A DNA stretch of 64,000 bases from Thermus altitudinis (GTDB lineage Bacteria; Deinococcota; Deinococci; Deinococcales; Thermaceae): assembly GCF_022760835.1 (NCBI RefSeq), contig NZ_JAKTNQ010000012.1, forward strand, positions 1-64,000, read 5' to 3'. The translations under genes were made by a program, and so were the position numbers. Each line of letters starts with the position of its first letter. Positions within the stretch are counted from its first letter, which is position 1. Positions 60,018-64,000 of the stretch are shown piece by piece. The notes below the pieces were generated by a model. The model saw only the letters and a program-made list of their open reading frames with translations. It was not told the DNA's origin and did no database searches.

Positions 60018-61028
60018 GTGTTTGCGTACACGGTGCGCCGGCTTTTGCAGATGGTCCCCTTGCTCCTCGCCGCCAGTGTGGTCATCTATGCCCTGCTGGC
60101 CTTGCAGCCGGGGGACCCCTTGGAGGAGCTCAAGCGGCAAAACCCTCGGATGACCGCGGAGCAGTTTGAGGCCTTGAAGCGGGCCTATGGCCTGGACCAA
60201 CCCCTTCATATCCGCTACTTCAAGTGGCTTTCCCGAGCGGTACAGGGGGACCTTGGCTACAGCCGCACCTACGGCATCCCGGCGGCAGAGTACATCTTTG
60301 TCCAGCGCCTGCCCAAGACCCTGATCCTCTCGGGCTTGGCCCTGACCCTGGCCTTGGTGGTGGCCATCCCCGTGGGCATCTTCTCCGCCGTGCGCCAGTA
60401 CTCCCTGGCGGATTACGTCATCACCTTCTTCTCCTTCGTGGGGTTTTCCATGCCGGTCTTTTTCCTGGGCATCCTGCTCCTTTACCTCTTCGCCATCTGG
60501 TTTCCCGACCATATCCCGGGTTTCCCCCGCTTCCCCACCGGGGGGGTGCCCGGGGTGCTTTGGGAGGATGTGCGTTCGGGGGCCGTGAGCTTCGCGTATT
60601 TCCTGGGGCAGTGGGCCTGGCACCTGATCCTGCCGGTCATCGCCCTTTCCTCCTTGCAAATGGCTGAGTGGACCCGGTTCATGCGGGCTTCCTTGCTGGA
60701 GGTGCTTTCCCAGGATTACATCCGCACCGCCCGGGCCAAGGGCTTGGCCGAGCGGGTGGTGCTCTACAAGCACGCCCTTAGGAACGCCCTCATTCCCATC
60801 GTGACCCTGGTGGGCCTGGCCATTCCAGGGGTGTTGGGTGGGGCCACCATCACCGAGACAATTTTCAGCTACCCCGGAATGGGGCGGGCCATCTTTGACG
60901 CCCTGGTAGAGAAGGACTACAACGTGGCCATGGCGGCCTTGGCCTTCTTGGCCTTGATGACGGCGCTTTTCAACCTGTTGGCGGACCTGGCCTATGCGGT
61001 GGTGGACCCCCGCATCCGCTACAGCTAG
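60018..61028 (+). CDS. dppB: Dipeptide/oligopeptide ABC permease DppB type
   Basis: A 336-residue membrane protein with six helices. It begins VFAYTVRRLLQMVPLLLAAS, has LKRAYGLDQPLHIRYFKWL early, and the ATPase-contact loop YIRTARAKGLAERVVLYKHA. The DppB/OppB identity fits the neighbouring binding protein and DppC. The GTG at 60018 has AGGAGG eight bases upstream. The permease pair begins after an intergenic terminator, which suggests partial read-through. Confidence 0.94.
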   Translation: MFAYTVRRLLQMVPLLLAASVVIYALLALQPGDPLEELKRQNPRMTAEQFEALKRAYGLDQPLHIRYFKWLSRAVQGDLGYSRTYGIPAAEYIFVQRLPKTLILSGLALTLALVVAIPVGIFSAVRQYSLADYVITFFSFVGFSMPVFFLGILLLYLFAIWFPDHIPGFPRFPTGGVPGVLWEDVRSGAVSFAYFLGQWAWHLILPVIALSSLQMAEWTRFMRASLLEVLSQDYIRTARAKGLAERVVLYKHALRNALIPIVTLVGLAIPGVLGGATITETIFSYPGMGRAIFDALVEKDYNVAMAALAFLALMTALFNLLADLAYAVVDPRIRYS

Positions 61029-61037
61029 AGGTGGATC

Positions 61038-62225
61038 ATGGCGACGCAAGCATTAAAAGCCAAGCCCCGTACCTTCTTCGGCCTTTTCTGGCGCCGCTTA
61101 AGGCGGCACAAGATGGCCATGGCCGGGTTGGTGGTCATCATCCTCCTGATCCTCATGGCCATCTTCGCCCCCTGGATAGCTCCTTACGACCCCACAGCCC
61201 AGCCCACGGGAGAGGACGTCGGCCAGTACTACTTCAACCCTCCTTCCCGGGAGCACCTTCTGGGCACCGATGACCTGGGCCGGGATGTGCTTTCCCGCAT
61301 CATCTACGGCTCCCGCATCTCCCTTTTGGTGGGCTTTGCCGTGGCCTTTTCCAGCGTGATCCTGGGTACCATCATGGGCACCCTGGCGGGGTACTTCTCG
61401 GGCCGCCCCTTGCGCTTTTACCTGGGGCCTTTGAGGCGGGAACGGGAGGGGTTTTATCCCTTCAGCTTTGCCCTCTGGCGGATTTTTTCCTGGTTTCTCT
61501 ACTACGGTGTTTTGTACCTGGCGCTTTCCATCGCCTGGACGCTGGCCGAGGATGGGATTCGTGCTGGCAGGGTAGGGAGCTACCTGGGTTTTGGCCTGGT
61601 CCTGGCCTTGGTGCTTTGGGCGGCCTGGTATGGGCTTAGGGGGCAGATCCGCCTGGATTTGGACGTGGCCATAAGCCGCCTCATTGACTTCATGCTCACC
61701 ATCCCCACCCTTCCCCTCCTCTTGGTGCTGTCCGCTTTGCTGCGGGACCCGGGGGTGAAGGTGGGCCAGTGGGCCCAAGGGGTCTTTGGCGATGCTGCCA
61801 GCGTCTTCATCATCATCACCATCCTGGTGCTCTTTGGCTGGCTGGGCACGGCCCGGCTGGTGCGGGGAAATATACTCTCGTTAAGGGAGCAGGATTACGC
61901 CACAGCCGCCCAGGCTTTGGGGGCTAGCGATGCCCGCATCATGTTCCGGCATCTGGTGCCCAACACCTTGGCACCCCTGATCGTGCAGGCCACCTTGCAG
62001 ATCGGGGGGGCCATTTTGGTGGAGGCGGCCCTTTCCTTCCTGGGCTTTGGCATCCAGCCCCCGGTGGCCACTTGGGGGAACATGCTCACCAATGCCCAGG
62101 AGTACATCTTCACCGCGCCTTGGTTGGCCCTGCCCCCGGGGTTCATGATCTTCATCACCGTGTTGGCCTTTAACTACCTGGGGGATGGGCTTCGGGACGC
62201 CTTAGACCCAAGGAGCCGCCTCTAG
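61038..62225 (+). CDS. dppC: Dipeptide/oligopeptide ABC permease DppC type with an insertion
   Basis: A 395-residue membrane protein. The start (FWRRLRRHKMAMAGLVVIIL), HLLGTDDLGRDVLSRIIYGS, and LREQDYATAAQALGASDARI (ATPase contact) are standard for DppC/OppC, which normally has about 300 residues. Between GTLAGYFSGR and LDVAISRLIDFMLTIPTLPL lie about 86 extra residues (about 123-208) with two hydrophobic segments. It partners with DppB. ATG 61038 follows AGAGGTGG. No ATPase genes are downstream within the window. Confidence 0.92.
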   Translation: MATQALKAKPRTFFGLFWRRLRRHKMAMAGLVVIILLILMAIFAPWIAPYDPTAQPTGEDVGQYYFNPPSREHLLGTDDLGRDVLSRIIYGSRISLLVGFAVAFSSVILGTIMGTLAGYFSGRPLRFYLGPLRREREGFYPFSFALWRIFSWFLYYGVLYLALSIAWTLAEDGIRAGRVGSYLGFGLVLALVLWAAWYGLRGQIRLDLDVAISRLIDFMLTIPTLPLLLVLSALLRDPGVKVGQWAQGVFGDAASVFIIITILVLFGWLGTARLVRGNILSLREQDYATAAQALGASDARIMFRHLVPNTLAPLIVQATLQIGGAILVEAALSFLGFGIQPPVATWGNMLTNAQEYIFTAPWLALPPGFMIFITVLAFNYLGDGLRDALDPRSRL

Positions 62226-62238
62226 GGCCGCCCCTGGT

Positions 62239-63003
62239 CTACCAAGGGGTTAGTTTTTCCGGGGGGTAGGCGGCCTCGAGGAAATACAGCCCCTGAGGGG
62301 GCGCCGAGGGGCCCGCTTGGCTTCGGTCCTGGGTTTGCAGAATGAGCCGGAGGCTATCCGGGTTGCGCCTGCCCAGGCCCACCTCCAAAAGGGTTCCCAC
62401 CATGCCCCGCACCTGGCCCCTTAGGAAGCTCTGGCCCCGAAAGTAAAGGCGAAGCTCCCTGCCCCCTTCCCCTTCCACCTCCTCCAGCCTGGCCTCGTAA
62501 AGCTCCCTTTCCCCCTCCCGCACCTCCGCCTTGGCAAAGCCCAGGAAGTTGTGCCGCCCCTTAAGGAGGGAGAGGGCCTCCCGCATGGCCGCTTGGTCCA
62601 AGGGATGGCGGACCCAAAGGGCCCGGTGGCGGAGGAGGGGGGAGGGGTGGGGCCTTAGGAGGATGCGGTAGCGGTAGGCCCGCCATAGGGCGTCCTTGCG
62701 GGCGTGGAAGCCCGGGGCCACCTCCTTGGCGGCCACCACCTTGAGGTCCTCGGGGAGAAGCCGGTTCAAGGCCTCGGGGATCTTCTCTGTGGGGATTCGG
62801 CTGGGTAGGTCAAAGTGGAAGGGCATGGCTAGGGCGTGCACCCCGGCATCCGTGCGGCCAGCGGCCACCGCCTGGGGGAGGGCTCCGATCTCCGGCAGGA
62901 CCCTTTCCAACTCCCCTTGCACCGTGCGCAGGCCAGGCCGCTGGCGCTGAAGCCCGGCGAAGTGGGTGCCGTCGTATTCGGTGAGAATCAGGATGCGGCG
63001 CAC
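62239..63003 (-). CDS. truA: tRNA pseudouridine(38-40) synthase
   Basis: A 254-residue enzyme: [19 protein letters not shown] at the start, the catalytic aspartate in [14 protein letters not shown], and [20 protein letters not shown] near the end. It converts uridines 38-40 in the anticodon arm to pseudouridine. The start is GTG 63003, nine bases after the ABC ATPase stop, on the same strand. The gene is convergent with dppC. Confidence 0.96.
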   Translation of the reverse strand: MRRILILTEYDGTHFAGLQRQRPGLRTVQGELERVLPEIGALPQAVAAGRTDAGVHALAMPFHFDLPSRIPTEKIPEALNRLLPEDLKVVAAKEVAPGFHARKDALWRAYRYRILLRPHPSPLLRHRALWVRHPLDQAAMREALSLLKGRHNFLGFAKAEVREGERELYEARLEEVEGEGGRELRLYFRGQSFLRGQVRGMVGTLLEVGLGRRNPDSLRLILQTQDRSQAGPSAPPQGLYFLEAAYPPEKLTPW

Positions 63004-63012
63004 AGGTCCAGC

Positions 63013-64000
63013 TTAATCCGCACCCACCGGGGTCTTGGCGGGATGCCCCTCCAGGGCCACCCCTTTCCCCACCACCTTAAGCCGCACCCGGTCCCCCTCC
63101 CGGAAAGGGCTTTCCGGGCCTTCCTGCACCAGGATCTCCTTTTCTGGGGAAAGGAGGCGCACCCGGTAGGTGAGGTCGTGCCCTTTAAACTCCCGGGCCA
63201 CCACCAGGCCCAGGGTGCCCTCCTGGGCCTCTGCAGGCAGAAGCCTTAAGGCTTCGGGGCGCAGGGAGAGGAGAAGGGGGCCATGGGCAGGCTCGGCCAG
63301 GGGCACCGGGCCCAAGCAGGTTTCCGCATAGGGGCCCAACCCCTCCCCGGAAAGAAGGTTGGTGCGGCCCAAAAACTGGGCCACGAAGGGGGTCTTGGGC
63401 TTGAGGTAGACCTCCTCAGGGGTGCCCACTTGTTCCAGCCTCCCTCCCCGCATTACCCCAAGCCTGTCGGCGAAGGAAAGGGCCTCCTCCTGGTCGTGGG
63501 TGACCAGAAGGGCGGTGGTGCCGGTTTCCTTGAGGATCTTGCGCACCTCCTCCCGGGTGCTGGTCCGAAGGCTGGCGTCCAGGCTGGAGAAGGGTTCGTC
63601 CAAAAGAACCAGCTTCGGCCCCGGGGCCAAGGCCCGGGCCAGGGCGATGCGCTGCTGTTGCCCCCCGGATAGCTCCCCAGGCTTGCGGTCCTGGAATAGG
63701 GTCATGCCCACCCGCTCCAAGGCCCTTTTGGCCCTCTCCAGGCGGTCCTTTCCCTTGAGGCCGAAGGCCACGTTGCCCAAGGCGCTGAGGTGGGGGAAGA
63801 GGGCGTAGTCCTGGAAGACGAAGCCGATGCCCCGCCTTTCTGGGGGCAGGAGGGTGATGTCCTTGCCCTCCAGGAGGACCCGTCCCCTATCGGGGCTTTC
63901 CAACCCGGCCACCACCCTTAGGAGGGTGGTCTTGCCGCATCCCGACGGTCCCAGAAGGGCCAGGATCTCCCCGGGGTAGACCTCGAGGTCAATCCCCTTC
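63013..64000 (-). CDS. ABC transporter ATP-binding protein, partial
   Basis: The gene runs off the right edge, so its first residues are missing. The Walker A motif (GPSGCGKTTLLR), the Q-loop (GFVFQDYALFPHLSA), the signature LSGGQQQRIALARAL, Walker B KLVLLDEPFSSLD and the H-loop LLVTHDQEEAL are all seen. A C-terminal TOBE-like domain follows (LSLRPEALRLLPAEAQEG). This is the pattern of ATPases for ferric iron, thiamine, sulfate, spermidine or sugars (FbpC/PotA/CysA type). The partner permeases are outside the window. Confidence 0.92.
   Translation of the reverse strand, partial: KGIDLEVYPGEILALLGPSGCGKTTLLRVVAGLESPDRGRVLLEGKDITLLPPERRGIGFVFQDYALFPHLSALGNVAFGLKGKDRLERAKRALERVGMTLFQDRKPGELSGGQQQRIALARALAPGPKLVLLDEPFSSLDASLRTSTREEVRKILKETGTTALLVTHDQEEALSFADRLGVMRGGRLEQVGTPEEVYLKPKTPFVAQFLGRTNLLSGEGLGPYAETCLGPVPLAEPAHGPLLLSLRPEALRLLPAEAQEGTLGLVVAREFKGHDLTYRVRLLSPEKEILVQEGPESPFREGDRVRLKVVGKGVALEGHPAKTPVGAD

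Overview
The window is a chromosomal segment of a Thermus species. The evidence is the very high G+C content, frequent GTG and TTG starts, the four-gene cytochrome bc operon in the order known as fbcCDFB in Thermus thermophilus, an S1 protein with five S1 repeats, and very close matches in wording to Thermus MetK and DNA polymerase III delta prime as I remember them. The species cannot be fixed without a search. Genes are packed tightly, with many stop/start overlaps, and almost everything is chromosomal housekeeping or transport. The only mobile-element trace is a decayed IS200/IS605-type remnant (about 11,410-11,765).

Layout. 1-6,300: a broken HAD-hydrolase end, a small membrane protein, the MEMO/radical-SAM pair of the AmmeMemoRadiSam group (minus strand), then a plus-strand run of a SWIM-zinc-finger protein, a membrane acyltransferase and an alpha/beta hydrolase. 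6,300-7,050: a non-coding stretch followed by two tandem tRNA-Ser genes with a clear promoter and terminator. 7,050-14,400: sfsA, a ZIP metal transporter with a palindrome over its predicted promoter, a hydrolase, a DUF4388 protein, an alanine/sodium symporter, the TnpB remnant, and a minus-strand operon of M20 peptidase, YbaK and three small unknown genes. 14,400-19,400: rpsA with a long leader, and fbcBFDC read right to left. 19,400-26,900: thrS, paaX, two tandem solute-binding proteins and a TIM-barrel isomerase in one minus-strand run, preceded by an MFS transporter. 26,900-35,500: unknown genes, a phosphodiesterase-holB-ricT run, two large nucleoside-type ABC permeases, ubiE/menG. 35,500-40,800: arsenate reductase, pepF, a thioesterase, mutS2. 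40,800-46,600: malE-malF-malG plus a GH13 glucanohydrolase, with a promoter and a LacI-type operator candidate. 46,600-57,500: an RMD1-like protein, rdgB, a LOG protein, murI, metK, a GGDEF protein, speA, DUF72, a hydrolase, prs and an M24 peptidase. 57,500-64,000: an IscA-type protein, a dipeptide-type ABC importer (binding protein and two permeases) and truA, and an ABC ATPase that runs off the right edge.

Together the genes cover maltodextrin uptake and cleavage, peptide and nucleoside import, respiration (complex III), translation (rpsA, thrS, tRNA-Ser, truA), SAM and polyamine synthesis (metK, speA), PRPP synthesis and DNA replication/repair (holB, mutS2, rdgB). A recurring feature is a -10 hexamer placed 5-8 bases before the start codon with no Shine-Dalgarno sequence, which suggests many leaderless mRNAs. 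I did not find an obviously new multi-gene system. The most unusual items are the TnpB/omega-RNA-like remnant, the operator-like palindromes at the ZIP and pepF promoters, the small upstream ORF in the rpsA leader, the orphan solute-binding-protein pair, and ABC permeases with extra membrane segments.
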